A DNA stretch of 64,000 nucleotides. Source: Diphasiastrum complanatum (Eukaryota; Streptophyta; Lycopodiopsida; Lycopodiales; Lycopodiaceae). The stretch is from contig CM055113.1 of assembly GCA_029204225.1 (NCBI GenBank), positions 23,866,357 through 23,930,356 on the forward strand. Reading direction: 5' to 3'. Below, in pieces: positions 44,933 to 57,680 of the stretch. Every line of letters begins with the position of its first letter. The stretch's first letter is position 1. Under the pieces are notes generated by a model. It did no database searches, was not told where the DNA came from, and saw only the letters and a list, made by a program, of their open reading frames with translations. Made by a program: the position numbers and the translations under genes.

Positions 44933-46860
44933 GCTGCCTCATTGAGCTCTCATGTATTGGAGGGCTTGTGTTCCTCAAGCTACAAAGCAGACATTTCATG
45001 AAGGATATCTTATGAGACAATTATGGAAATAGTTTTGAACATTGCACACATTATGACCGTTAGAAATCTCCTGCCAGAAGAGTAAAACTATTGGCTATGG
45101 GGCTTTTATCATGTAGTTTGCTATCTCTATTATAAATGGATCAGAAGACCATAAAAAATATCATAGAAACTTTCATCAATGCACAGTGGGAATGAACAAG
45201 GGATAAAAATGCAACACAAAAAACCATCACAGTTAAACGACATGCCTTCTTGATTCTCGACATGTGACTTAACAATTTCAGCAAGAACCAGTTGGTATAA
45301 TGGAAAACCTGCCCTTCTAGCAAGTGACACATAATTTCTGCAACACTACCAAAATGCTGTAATAGCCAACAGCCTAGCGAAATGAATGAGGTTTGCATGC
45401 AACAATTTATATGCACATATATTTTGGGACATTTGTCAAGAAACAAAATTATCAAAAGTTCTACTTGCACTATTCAATGTTCACCTACGCTATCCAGAGT
45501 ACTTATTTCGAATGGGCAACAGTGGCTAATTCACCAGTTCTTATCTTGCATTAACAGAACCTTGATTCAAAAGACTTGCAAATCGAAAGTATACCACCAA
45601 ATCGATTGTGAAAGAAGCTTTGGATGCCTTGAACTAACATATGTTAATCATAACAAGCCTGTTAAATGCAAGAAACTGATAGACATGCTTCTTTATTGAA
45701 GCCATGCCTATGGTTAAAAATAGCAAGTTTTGTTGAATGAAATGCAATAGAAGGAAATGAATTTGCTATCTAGCTTGTGACTGTAGCAAAATATAAAGAA
45801 ATCATCACATCGTTTGCATTGAGAAGATACAAGGTGTTGGATTTTATCTTGTTTCATTGTGTGACCGGTAGTGTACCAAAGAAACAGCTGATGCCATACT
45901 TCGTGGCTAGTGTGAACATATGCAAGAGCAAAAAAATATGAAAGTTTTATGGATAAGGATAATCATTTACTCCCAACACACTTGGAAAACGAGATCTCAT
46001 GGTGGTTCGTATTCCCAACAAATCCATGAGATTGTTCCGTGGTTTAGAGTCGCTAACACTGGCTGTGGTATGTATCCACCCCCAGCTACACATACATGTA
46101 ATGTAGTCTATTTTATTCTGGAGGTTAAGCAGTTATAGCCTTTGATCCAAGTGCTAGTAGATGATCTCTTAGCAGCTACAACAAAGTCCCTATTTTTACA
46201 TGAAACAAAAGATCATGGAGCATTACAATGATGTGAAGGCCAATACATTCCAAGAAGTTCCTCGATGGTTCTAAAAACTCGAGCATGATCAAGTGAATTG
46301 CTTGGGGCTTTACGTATTTAGAAGAATTGCAGCTAGGCATATAGAGTTACGTTTGGCATTAAGGTAGAAATTGCACATTTGGCATTAAGGTAGAAAATGC
46401 ACATGCTTGAGAGCAGTTTGGAGGGTTGCAATGTCTATATTCTAATTTTGGCCATATCACGCTTAGTGGAAATGCACATAAAGATGATCCAAGATAGCTC
46501 AAATGAAGTTGAATCTAGAGAGTTCTCTCAATGCTTTGTTCCATTTCCAGATAAACCAAGGGCCTAGGTAGATGTTTACTTGCATTTTAGCTTGGTTTCA
46601 TTAATGCATCCATGCAAGATTAGATGATCAACAGTAGCAACAAAGCCTTTGAATGCTATTCTGTTTAGTTGTTGACCTTTTAAGCTACTATGATTACATG
46701 CCACTACCTACTTCAGGAGCATTGACAGGCATTGACAAATAACCTTGATCGTTGATTGCATGGTCCTATTTATTTATATAGAGGGTAAACAAGAAGAGAA
46801 AAAGAGGATCCTATGTTGATTTGAATCACTAAGAAAACTCACCTTGGAAATGCTAAAAGG
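44931..46860. other. No gene supported
   Basis: Scattered short frames without recognisable domains. A 30-bp direct repeat (TTTGGCATTAAGGTAGAAA) lies at about 46340-46400. Confidence 0.35.
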
Positions 46861-46865
46861 AGCTA

Positions 46866-47405
46866 GCTTGCATAGTTGTCAAGCTCCAGTAGAAAGATGT
46901 TGTGCATGTCTTGGTCTGCAATGCACGCACAAGGTCTTCTTGCCTTCCTAGCCTCTCGTGCCATGTTGCCAGTTCCCACAAACAAGTCAATCACAACATC
47001 GCCGGTGGACGAGAACACCTCCAATAAAAATCTATGGGCACAAAGCAAGAATCAATTTAATGCATAAACACGAATCAGAGAGCAAATCATACTTGACCAA
47101 AACTAAGTACCGCTTTAATGGCATGTACCTGTGAAAGTCAGGAGATCGCATGAAAGATGTCGTGCATGTCTTGGTCTGCAATGCACGCACAAGGTCTTCC
47201 TGCCTTCCTAGCCTCTCGTGCCATGTTGCCGGTTCCCACAAACAAGTCAATCACAACATCGCCGGTGGACGAGAACACCTCCAATAAAAACCTGCGCAAA
47301 TCAAGAATCAATTTAATGCATAAACACAAATCAGAGAGCAAATCATACTTGACCAAAACTAAGTACCGCTCTAATGACATATACCTATGAAAGTCAAGAG
47401 ATCGC
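46866..47405 (-). pseudogene. Methyltransferase-like exon, tandemly duplicated
   Basis: Two copies (46892-47151 and 47152-47405, unit about 260 bp) encode FLLEVFSSTGDVVIDLFVGT followed by GNMAREARK, an S-adenosylmethionine-binding motif I (DLFVGTG) of a class I methyltransferase. Each copy is preceded on the minus strand by an AG acceptor (GCCCATAG and TTTGCGCAG). The left copy runs on towards a donor-like AAG|GTGAGT near 46845 but meets a stop first. A DPPY-type catalytic motif was not found, so only a fragment is present. A DNA N6-adenine or similar methylase is the best guess. Confidence 0.5.
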
Positions 47406-47829
47406 TCTGCGCCGCCACAAAACACCTTTCCATCACCAGATCGAGCAGATCCCATCATCCCAGATGACAAGCGATCACCGGAGAACCTCATTGAAGACAA
47501 CGACGATGACACTATACAGGTCGTCGGAGCTACTACCACACGAACCCCTGCAAGCGTCAATGTACCGGCTGCTCCAACGGACTTAACGACGGTCTACCAA
47601 GCCTTGGGAGTATTCATCCAGGATGCGGTAACAGCCAGGGCATCACTGGACAACCGGGTACTCCAATTGGCAACCAACAACACCCAACTGCGAGCAGAAA
47701 TCACAAAGCTGTAGCAAGAGCTGATGATTGCTCAACAACACGAGCAAGACGGGCAACGGGAGCTCACAAATCTGCAACAAAAGGAGGACGGCCTCAACCC
47801 TATATCTAGAGCCTCTCCAAAGTGCTGAC
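47404..47829 (+). other. Gag-like or coiled-coil ORF remnant
   Basis: One frame of about 140 codons with a single TAG: an acidic N-terminal part (PDDKRSPENLIEDNDDDTIQ), a Pro/Thr linker, then a coiled-coil-like Gln/Leu-rich region (NRVLQLATNNTQLRAEITKL). This resembles the start of some plant gypsy gag proteins. No zinc knuckle was found. Confidence 0.35.
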
Positions 47830-48101
47830 AGATGCCTCCACCAAGGTGCGGGAGCTTCAATCTGAAGCGTCCCAACCAAATTTTGGAGAGAAGCATCCTC
47901 ACTTGCTATTCACTACTTGTTAATGTGCTTGATTGTGTTTTCCTTTTGCTCTCAAGTTTGCAAGTTTTTGGTTTCCATAGTTAAAGTTCTTGCATTGAAT
48001 GTTAGTTTAGTGGAGTAGAGCTAGAGGTGTGTAGTGTTAGTGGTGATAGAGTTAGAGAAAAAGTAGAGAACTATCTCAGAGTAGCATCTATTCATAGTTA
48101 G

Positions 48102-49264
48102 TGAAGCGTAGGCATCCCAAAGGGAGCCGGGAACCACGACTTAGCTTCCCAGCCTTCAACCCTTGCCATCCAAACCCACTTGACATACAAGCAGCCAACT
48201 CACCAACAACGATCAGACTTAACCAACTTGAAGTTCCGAAAACCAACATTGAGATCCAACCTGGCGCCATGCCATATCGGGGGTCCCGATGTGGGTGACT
48301 TCCCTCCAAGCAAGCCGTCCGACATACATCAAACATAACCAACTCGAAGCTTCGTTACAAACAAGTAACATCCATTCCAAGCAAGCGGTCTGACTTACAT
48401 CAGACTTAACCAACTAAAAGCTTCGTCACGAGCACTGGAAGCCAACCTGGCGCCATGCCAGACTGGACAGCCATAAACATGTAACTTCCACCCAAGCAAG
48501 CCATCCAACTCAGCCGACAGGTTAGAGCCCGTTCCCCAAGAGATTAACCCATTCACGTTCATGCAAGGAACACTCAGAACCACAAGCCACGACAGATATG
48601 GAGACAACCAGTTCCTGGACCAAATGGTCCCGACAGCATACCGCTGGCGCCACGGACCGAATGGTCCCAACTGGCGCTTTTACCAAACACTGAAACCCAG
48701 AAGGTAATCAGAGTCAGTTTGAGAAAAATCCCACTTTATTGATAAATTTGAGAAGGTTACATTTCAAGTGTGTGATCGACCCTAGTCTTCGGGGCGCTAG
48801 CATGCCGAGGCGAGAGCCATGACAACATTCCAGCAAGGGAGGCTGAGACTTGGTTGGAGCTCGTCCTGAGTCGCAACCCGCACTCCCCTATAGAATTGGT
48901 GGGATTCGGCACCTTCCCTCATACCAAGCACTCTACCCAGGCTGGTAAAGCACATTTTTCTCTCTCTAAGATTTTCTCTTTCTAGAAAGTCATTTTCTCT
49001 CTAGATTTTATTGATCCCCAGGCTTCCTTTAATCATGCCTAGATTGTGTGAGGTGATTGCACATCGATCTGAGCTCTCTGGACTTCGCTAGAACCGATCA
49101 AAGATTTTCAGCCATAGGAACGGCGCCGGCTGGATTCTGGTCATAGTGGCGCCGGGAGTGGCGCCGGCGGCATTGGCACCGGGAGCAGCAGGAGCGCTGC
49201 TGGCACTGGGGACAATGCTGGCGCCAGTGGCGTCGGAAGTAAAGCTTATGAAGATAGTTTTACA
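48102..49264 (-). repeat. 3' LTR of the LARD-like element
   Basis: Left copy. Its last 150 bases are GC-rich with four GGCGCC words (49120-49240), unlike the AT-rich surroundings. Confidence 0.85.
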
Positions 49265-51598
49265 ACATCCACCCCACCTTTATAAAATCTGATGTCCTCA
49301 TCAGATGTCAGATTAAAGTAAAGGTGTCTCCCAATTAAAATAAATATATACATTTAAGCTACTTGGCACAGTACTCAATTTATTGGCCACTTTTCTTTAA
49401 CATTGAAGCTGGCACACCACAAGTTGGAGGCTCAGCTCTTTGTACTGAAAAATTACATAAATTGAAAATATCTCTTTGTCTGGGAAAAGCGTAGATTTTA
49501 TATCGCTTACGTAAAACCCAAGAACCTTATTAACTGGTGACAGAGGCCTTTGTGTGAAATGTTCGCTCCTGTCGCTTCTGACTTTTTGACTTTGGAACTC
49601 CTTTGAGCTCCTGATTTGTCCTTGATGCACTTTGTGTTGAGCTCCCTGAGCTCCAGATTTGATTAGTTCCGCACAGGTATCAAGGCTCCCTGAGCCACAT
49701 GATTTATCATTTGATTGCCCACTTTATGATCCACTCCGTGCCTTGTTGCTTCTGCACCTTGATTTCTCTCCTTGTCCCAGCCTGATCTTGATACTTTTTC
49801 ATCTTGGCTCTTTAAGGTAGGCAAAGATTGAGTACTCCGCAATGCATCTCTCACTTAGCTTGAAGTAGCTGCTTGAATCAACCCAAATGTAACCATTGAC
49901 CTCATGGAGAGCCAAAGTGTCGCACCAGTTTGATCCGCATATGAACTATCTCTTCGGGTTTGTTTGAAGCACCATGTCCGTCGTGCAAAACTTGACTTTC
50001 ACAATTCCATCACTGGTCAGTTGCCTCACAGTCAAAACAAGAATTGTACATCGAGCTTGGCTTCAAGTAGCTCTCTTTGAATCAGACACATGCACCCAGC
50101 ATTTGCACTAGTCCGATCTCAACGCAAACTGTCCCTTAGCATCCGTTCGAAATACCAAGTCTCTCATGCAAGACTCAACTTTCACAGTCCTTCATTGATC
50201 AGCTGCTTTACACGTAACACAAGCCAGCGTACTCATATGTTTCCTCATCATTGCTGGTCCAGAGAAAGCCTATAACAAGCTTTCCTTTCCACAACAAAAA
50301 CTTGTCAACTTATTAGGTCCAAAGTTTGCCAGTCTCCTCATGTGAGTATGGTTAAGTCACCTTGAATTTGCCCCCCTTTTGATCAACTTTTATTCCAAAT
50401 TTGCCCCAAGAGAGAGGTGTGTGTAATAGTTCCCCTCCACTTATAAAATCAGCTGATCGGACTTACAGTAGAGTTCTTCGGACAAAAAAGCCTTTCCAAC
50501 ACTTTGCTTCCCATCTGCTAGGATTATGGCTCGATCCAACTTGTTGCCAATCTATGAAGAAGATCCTAGTCTTTCCCCTTTGAGGAAAAAACCCCACTGA
50601 TACTGGATATCACCCATGCTCAGTGAGTTTCAGTTTCAAAGGTGGCCGTCCCAAAATGAAGACCAACTGCTCCATAGAAGATCTCCCTGAAATTGCCCTT
50701 TCCAACTTTTGACTTCCTGCTTGCGTCTGGTGGGCATTGTCGCAAATGAAACTAACCCAAGAAATAGGCTAGCCATCTATCTTTTGCAAACATTGAGTCT
50801 TTTCGTTGCCGTTCACGTGCGAGTACTTGAACTGCAAATCCGTCCCACAGATTCTATAGTCCTCTTTGTTTGATCGTATCAGCCTTCAAAAGAAAGGTTC
50901 CTTCTCGAGCCATCAGCTCCTTGTATCACAAGCAATCATGCAAACCAGGCGAAGCACGAGTACTAAGACTCACCACGAGTACATACAAGTAAGATACTCA
51001 GGCAGGTTTACTAACAAGTAACAAAGACAAGGTCCCCCTTTGAGATGGTCTTGCCAACGGACCTTTGCCTAGCCGCACCCATACAAATCGATCACTGAAT
51101 CAGCCCACATAGGACACCCCTCCAACTATCCGTGCTTTTACCATTAAGCAGCACATTGCCTCAGTCATGCCCCACCACTTTTTGGTCGATAGCCCTTATA
51201 GCTAAACGATCGGCAGCTATCCCGCACCGGCAGCTAACCACCCGTGCTTTACACCTGAATTCGAGCAACATCTCTATATCAATGGTATAGTTCGAATATG
51301 TCACCTCGCACGCCACAAGGCACAGACCGTGCTTTCAGCTACCTAGGCAGCACTTTGCCTCATCCGTCCTACGTGCAGATGGCTCCAAGCCCGAACCGCG
51401 AGAACTGACTGTGCTTACACCTCAAGGGCAGCACCTTGACTCATCAAGTCCCCCGTTCTGCCGACCACCCTGACCGTGGACGCACCCTGCTTACACTGTG
51501 GGCAGCACCTTGCACAACAGTTGTCTTGATGAACCCCAAACAGTGGCCATTTCCGTGAGATCCGCATAGCTGACCGGCCAGTTGGCTCTAATACCACA
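49265..51598 (-). other. Non-coding interior of the LARD-like element
   Basis: Carries the primer-binding site (51582-51596) and the polypurine tract (49265-49281). No retroviral domain is visible in any frame. Repeated cysteine-poor short frames are not supported as genes. Confidence 0.7.
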
Positions 51599-52798
51599 TG
51601 AAGCGCAGACATCCCAAAGGGAGCCGGGAACCACGACTTAGCTTCCCAGCCTTCAACTCTTGCCATCCAAACCCACTTGACATACAAGCAGCCAACTCAC
51701 CAACAACGATCAAACTTAACCAACTTGAAGTTTCGAAAACCAACATTGAGATTCAACTTGGTGTCATGCCAGATCGGGGGTCCCAATGTGAGTGACTTCC
51801 CTCCAAGCAAGCCGCCCGACATATATACATATATCAAACTTAACCAACTCGAAGCTTCGTGACAAACAAGTAACATCCATTCCAAGCAAGCGGTCTGACT
51901 TACATCAAACTTAACCAACTGAAAGCTTCGTCATGAGCGCTGAAAGCCAACCTGGTGCCACACCAAACTGGACAACCATAAACAGGTAACTTCCACCCAA
52001 GCAAGCCATCCAACTCAGGCGACAGCTTAGAGCCTGTTCTCCAAGAGCTTAACCCATTCAGTTCATGCAAGGAACACTCAGAACCACAAGCCGTGACAAA
52101 TATGGAGACAACCAGTTCCTGGACCAAATAGTCATGACAGCATACCGTTGGCGCCATGGACCGAATGGTCCCGACGACATACCGTTGGCGTCCCGGGATA
52201 CGACCCTTAGTTATGTGCCAACTTAAAAATTTTGAAGCGGCCTTACAACTGGCGCTTTTACCGAACACTGAAATCCAGAAGGTAATCAGAGTCAGTTTGA
52301 GAAAAATCCCACTTTATTGATAAATCTGAGAAGGTTACATTTCAAGTGTGTGACCGACCCTAGTCTCCGGGGCGCTAGCATGCCAAGGCGAGAGCCATGA
52401 CAACATTCCAGCAAGGGAGGCTGAGACTTGGTTGGAGCTCACCCTGAGTCGCAACCCGCACTCCCCTATAGTATTGGTGGGATTCGGCACCCCTCCTCCC
52501 CTCATACCAAGCACTCTACCCAGGCTGGTAAAGCACATTTTTCTCTCTCTAGAATTTTCTCTTTCTAGAAAGTTTTTTTCTCTCTCTAGATTTTATTGAT
52601 CCCCAGGCTTCCTTTAATCATGCCTAGATCGTGTGAGGTGATTGCACATCGATCTGAGCTCTCTGGACTTCGCTAGAACCGATCAAAGATTTTCAGCCAT
52701 AGGAACTTGGCGCTGGGAGTAGCAGGGGCACTGCTGGCGCCGGGGACAATGCTGGCGCCAGTGGCGCCGGAAGTAAAGCTTATGAAGATAGCTTTACA
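51599..52798 (-). repeat. 5' LTR of the LARD-like element
   Basis: Right copy. It differs from the left copy by an extra stretch near 52165-52250 and a shorter GC-rich repeat with three GGCGCC words (52710-52770). Confidence 0.85.
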
Positions 52799-53317
52799 AT
52801 AGCTAGGCACCTATCCAGTGTTCTAACCCTTGTTGACAGGCGGGAGGGCTACTACTACGCGAGATCTTTGACTCTACAGTGGTGCCGTTGCTGACGAGCA
52901 CTGCGAGAATATCTTTTTTTCTGCCAAATAGAAATTCTTTGGTCAGCAACAAGTCAGCACTAAGATATCCATGAATAATGAAGATATGGGTTAGGATATA
53001 ACTCAGTGGGCCGATGATGGTGGACGATGCAATTGTCTACAACTTATCCTCTATGACAACAAGCCCCTTTGCATCCTAGTTGATATTGAACAAGATATGA
53101 AAGAATCATGGGCCATTGGTTGGACTTGCAATAACAGCCATCTTGTATGCCTTGTTTCTCAATGTTAACTCCACCGTCTACAAAAACGAATGTTAGTGAC
53201 TCACTAATGTAAGACAACTATTCAGAGTGAAGATACCATATACTTGTATCTTACATCAAAACTAAAAGGTAAATTAAAAAACATTAAACATCAAAATTTA
53301 ATCAAACAAAGACTTCT

Positions 53318-54501
53318 TAATTGTCATCGTTCGAATCAGAGTCTTGTGCGGAAGCTTGTCCTTCACTTTCACTTTCAGACATCTCACCTTCCCCTTCCGC
53401 TTCCGCTTCACCGACTTCTTCACCCGACCCCTCCTCTACATAAGATGTCGAGCTTCTCTACACATCACAAAAAATAACAAAAGTCAATAACCAATAAGTA
53501 AAGTAAATGAAACTCATTAACAAGCAAGAAAGATTAATAAAAATGATTATTAAATAATAGAAGCAAATGAGACGAATGTAGCAAAAAGTTACCATAGGAT
53601 GAATGTCTTGTTGAGCAAGATGGTCCACCAAGGCATTGTAGCCTTGTTGGTACCCAAATCTTATATTCGGCATTTGTGTATTTTCTCCCAAAATCTCTTT
53701 GCTATACAAACATGATGACTTACTTACTCTGCACTCAACTTGCTCATTTTGTTTCATATCCCAACTATCATCCAACAACTCGGCGCATTTCATCTCTCAA
53801 GTTAAACATTGTTTTCATTCACCGAACATTGCATTTGGGAAAAAAATCATCAAACATAGTAAAAGGTAGATACCAACTTAATCTATTATTCTTTCTAGAT
53901 CAAAAACTTTCTGAAATTGCTGAATCTGGAGAAATCCATTTCTCACTCAAAAAATCTGGTAGAGGATATGGCTCTAATCTACCCACTAAACCATTTTTAT
54001 CATGAATATAGGTGTGATCATACAAAAAAAATACTCCCAACTCTAAAGGGATTTTGGAGAACGGCCTTTATATTGCAAAATACTGATATCATAATGTACG
54101 TATAACATCAATTATTCCTGCAATATAATGAACTGATTGCCATTTAACTAAATTTGATGGATACAAATATGCAAAACCAACCAAAATATCATGAGATAAA
54201 TTTAATATGAAGAAAATGTTAATACTAAAGAAATTTAATCTGAATATGTACATACTAATCCTATACTTACATTGCATTTTCTTCTATCATTTGGATTCAA
54301 ATCCTGAATGTTGAGCTCTTTGTGAAGATAAGCATGCTGAACTAAAACTTCCATGATAGATTGACTGGCAGCTAATACTTTGAAATCCATTATCCTTCTT
54401 TTCCAAGAGCTTCTATATATGATATCTGATCTTTTTCTTTTCCTAAAAGAGCCTTTGAAGAAGGATGCATCAAAATCCATTGATATATTCTTGGTATTCA
54501 T
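53318..54501 (-). pseudogene. Unrecognised multi-exon gene remnant
   Basis: On the minus strand a first open stretch (from 54501: FDASFFKGSFRKRKRSDIIY, then MEVLVQHAYLHKELNIQDL) ends at a good donor (AAT|GTAAGT near 54270). A later stretch contains YQQGYNALVDHLAQQDIHPM before a donor GTAACT near 53590, and an acceptor near 53460 leads into a very acidic tail (EEGSGEEVGEAEAEGEGEM and SDSNDDN) ending near 53318. The acidic tail and compact exons look like a transposon or nuclear protein gene. The family is not recognised and the middle is broken by stops. Confidence 0.4.
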
Positions 54502-54849
54502 TGACCTTATGCATTTTTTTCATTGCAAATATTGATAGCATCAATGGTTCCTCTTGGTCTTTGATTATGTGTTACCATTAGTCCAAAATATGTCTATGGA
54601 AGCTACAAACGGAGATGAATATCGAATCCAAAAGTAGTGCTTGGTTTATAACCTTACTGGATAAGGAAGGTGTTGATCCTCTGAACCAAGCTCTGGCCAG
54701 CAGATTACTTCAAGCCATAAAGTGCCTTATGGAATTTACAAGCATTATTATCCTTAACATTGAGTACATAACCCTCAAGCTGTACCATGTGGATATCTTC
54801 TTCAATTACTCCATTCAAATAGGTTAAATGTACATCGCATTGATGCACC

Positions 54850-56130
54850 TGAAGATTGGCTACAACAACATATAACATAAGAGTTATGATCGAGGAATGT
54901 TTGACTATAGAATTGGAAGTCTCATTGAACTCGATATTTGGGATTTGAAAAAATCCTCTCGCTAGAGTTGAGCTTTCCTTCGATCAATACTCATATCTAC
55001 TTTGTATTTGATCTTGAAGATCCATTTTCAATCGATTAGATTTCTTTTGGTAGGCAATTCAATAATTGACCAGGTTTGGTTCTTGTTTAAGAAGTATACT
55101 CTATCTATCCATCACTTTTCTCCATATATCGAAATCTGACTGGTTGAGTGCTTCATCGACAATAGTTGGTTCTTGAATTAAATAGTAGATAGACTTATCA
55201 ATGTACCTTGTAGGATGTGTGCACACTCTTATCGATCGTCTTGGAGGTGGCATAGGTTGATAATCATGTCCTTGGTTTTGTTGCTCTTGATTCACAACGT
55301 CTTCTTCGAATTTGTTTTCAATAAGTTATTCGTCTGTTGAAATATTCTAACATGGGACTCAAATTGTTGTGTTGATGACATGAGTAGTTGATAGTCCATC
55401 TAGAACTTTGCTCTTGCCTTTCAAGTTGATGAACTGATCCTCAATAAAGATGAAATCTTTCAATGAAGAATATTTTCGATGTATCGGATCATATAGCTTG
55501 TAGGCTTTTTCTATATAAGCATAACCAATTAACATGGATTTGAGACTATGAGAGCTCATTTTCTTTCTGGTCTCCTTCAAGATATATGCGTAGGCAATGC
55601 ATCCAAGCACTTTGAGATTCTTTAGTGATAGTTTGGAGCCCGTCTAGATTTCATAAGGTGTTTTACCTTAGAGACATTCAATCGAATATCAATTAGTTCT
55701 GAATATAAGCTGTAGTGGAAATAGCTTCAGCCCAAAAGAGCTTAGGTAGTGATGCATGAACAAGCATGCACTTAGTCAATTCGACTAAGGTTCAATTTTT
55801 CCTCTCAACAATTCCATTGGACTAAGAAAAATATGGAGTGATGAATTGTTGCGCAATGCCTTGGCTAAGGCAATACTCCTTGAAGTTGATTGAAATGTAT
55901 CCTCCACCATTGTTGGACCTCAATACTTTGATTCGTTTATCAGTTTCCTTCTCAGCTTGCTCCTTGAATGTTCTGAAGAGGTTGAATGCCATTGATTTAT
56001 ACTTAATAAACTATATAGTTCTTTTTTAATATTCATCAATAAAGGTACTGAAAAATTGGGCACCTACCAATGATAAGCTTTGGATTGGGCCACATATGTT
56101 TGTATGTACAATGTCTAGCAAATCTTTAGC
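54850..56130 (-). pseudogene. Copia integrase to RT junction remnant
   Basis: Reading leftwards from 56130: KDLLDIVHTNICGPIQSLSL (pre-integrase to core), KVLRSNNGGGYIS (second Asp region), NGIVERKN (Glu), then LGCIAYAYILKETRKKMSS, MLIGYAYIEKAYKLYDP, PPPRRSIRVCTHPTRYID and DEALNQSDFDIWRKVMD at the start of reverse transcriptase. Numerous stops and frame changes. The polymerase itself is missing. Confidence 0.85.
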
Positions 56131-56773
56131 TACATGCTGGTGATTTGATCTACATGGAATCATTAGTTTGCTTTTTGATAATATAACTCTGGCGGATAGT
56201 CGCGATCAAATACAATAAATTTTTAGACATGTTCAAAATAGATGCATTATATAAGTGACCATGTTAGTTAGATAGTCGACAATTGTCGATTCGAGTCAGA
56301 GTCGAATCAGCTGGAGTTAAGGGTGACAAAGGTTTGAATGTTCGATTCGATAGTTGTTGGAATCAAACATTTGAGCACCTTTCGAAAATCAATAGTCGAC
56401 ACTCAATATTCCTTCAATAGTTTGACTCCATAGTTTGACTATCGCATAGATACTCGCCTGCAATCCTCGTGTCTTTATTTAGATTATGCGACAATGTGAG
56501 TAAGTATGCAACAACATGAATGAATCTAAATTAACTATGGAATTTAAGGACAGAAGGAATAAATCTAAAAAAATAAAGCTTTCTACCAACTGTCTATACA
56601 AAGTAGCATCAAATGGTTGTGACTTATTAAGCTTGGAAAGCTTTTTACTTGGCTCGATGGGTGTGTTCATTGGCTTACAATCTTGTAGCCTAAACCTGCA
56701 TAGCAATTTCCTGTGCAGACTGATTCTCACGTATGTGTATACTAGAATGAAATACTTAATTAGATCCAACTAA
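56131..56773 (-). pseudogene. Copia RNase H fragment placed before integrase
   Basis: FRLQDCKPMNTPIEPSKKLS and SKLNKSQPFDATLYRQLVES match the piece at 43716-43977, and 56130-56478 matches 43380-43715. On the minus strand this RNase H piece lies upstream of the integrase, the reverse of the normal order, so the locus was rearranged before the segment was duplicated. Confidence 0.78.
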
Positions 56774-57680
56774 GTCATCCTCATACTGCCCATGGACATC
56801 GGACTCATGTGACTATAATGCATGGAATTGGGACTGTGATACGAGCATGCAATGAAGATGACTAAGTTCTCTAAGAAATGTGGTGAGAGTGAGAGTCAGA
56901 CCAGATGAATGTAGTCAAGTTAAAATATATCTTGAACCCATATATACCTCAGAATATCCATATGCACTCCAATCAATTCTCACTCCTTGTCTCTCCAAAC
57001 ATTCGAGTAATGATTGCATGTTGTTGGGCATTCTTATACTTTAGTAAGTGATCATCTCAATGATCTAAATCAACTACTAAATCAATTGTGTGCAGTCAAT
57101 GCTCTAGTGTCAGGTAAAGATGCCATTATGGCACTCCGGCTATTTAGCCTCCCCCTTCTTACGAACATTTAGTGTTGCTTAACAATACTCTTGGGTTGTC
57201 ACTTTGGAGAGTGACAACAAATTTGTTGCAGAAAGAAGCAAGAAGCATCTTCCAATAGCAAGAAAATTGCATTATCTTGAAAAAAACAACACTACAAGAA
57301 GAAGATGTATTCAAAAGACAAAAAGATAATCATTGAGCAATCTGATACAAAGCAGCAGCAACAACACGGATAGTAGCAAAACTCCAAGACTGAACTATCT
57401 TGAAAATATTGCATAGGGACCGATCACGACATCAAAGATTGTCAAATTCTCAAGCATAATGAAGCAAAGAAGAAGATGCAGGAAGAAGGGACTTTTGATT
57501 CAACAAAAGATCTTCACAAAGCCCCAAGATTGCTCATGATACAAGACTTGCATCGTATAGGGATGCTTAACAATACTATCATTAGAGGAGTTCCAAGGCC
57601 CAAAAGGGCTGTCTAAGAAATGCCACATAAGAGAGAGAAAATCGTCAGATTTTAGAACTCCGAACGAGTTTTTTCTCTAC
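56774..57680. other. No gene seen
   Basis: No recognisable domain or element end. The part next to the LTR (57150-57640) contains AGAAGAAGAT-type runs and is probably flanking DNA of element C. Confidence 0.35.

Larger units (their letters stand above)
48102..52798 (-). mobile_element. Complete non-coding LTR element (LARD-like)
   Basis: Two direct LTRs of 1163 and 1200 bp begin TGAAGCG and end TTTACA in the + reading. TGGTATTAGAGCCAA (51596-51582 on the minus strand, 2-base spacer) is the primer-binding site, and a purine-rich tract (49281-49265 on the minus strand) precedes the 3' LTR, so the element points left. Flanks read ATAGTTAG (48094-48101) and ATAGCTAG (52799-52806). The 2.3-kb interior has no gag, protease, integrase or reverse transcriptase, so it would depend on proteins from another element. 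The closely similar LTRs suggest a fairly recent insertion. Confidence 0.85.

Noticed and set aside
47157-47586. Open frames on the + strand opposite the methyltransferase-like exon
   Set aside because: The minus-strand frame has a recognisable motif I and splice borders; the + frames at 47157-47390 are its shadow.
48088-48670. ORFs within the 48-49 kb and 51.6-52.5 kb repeats
   Set aside because: They recur identically in both LTRs of a non-coding element, overlap in several frames, and have no domain.
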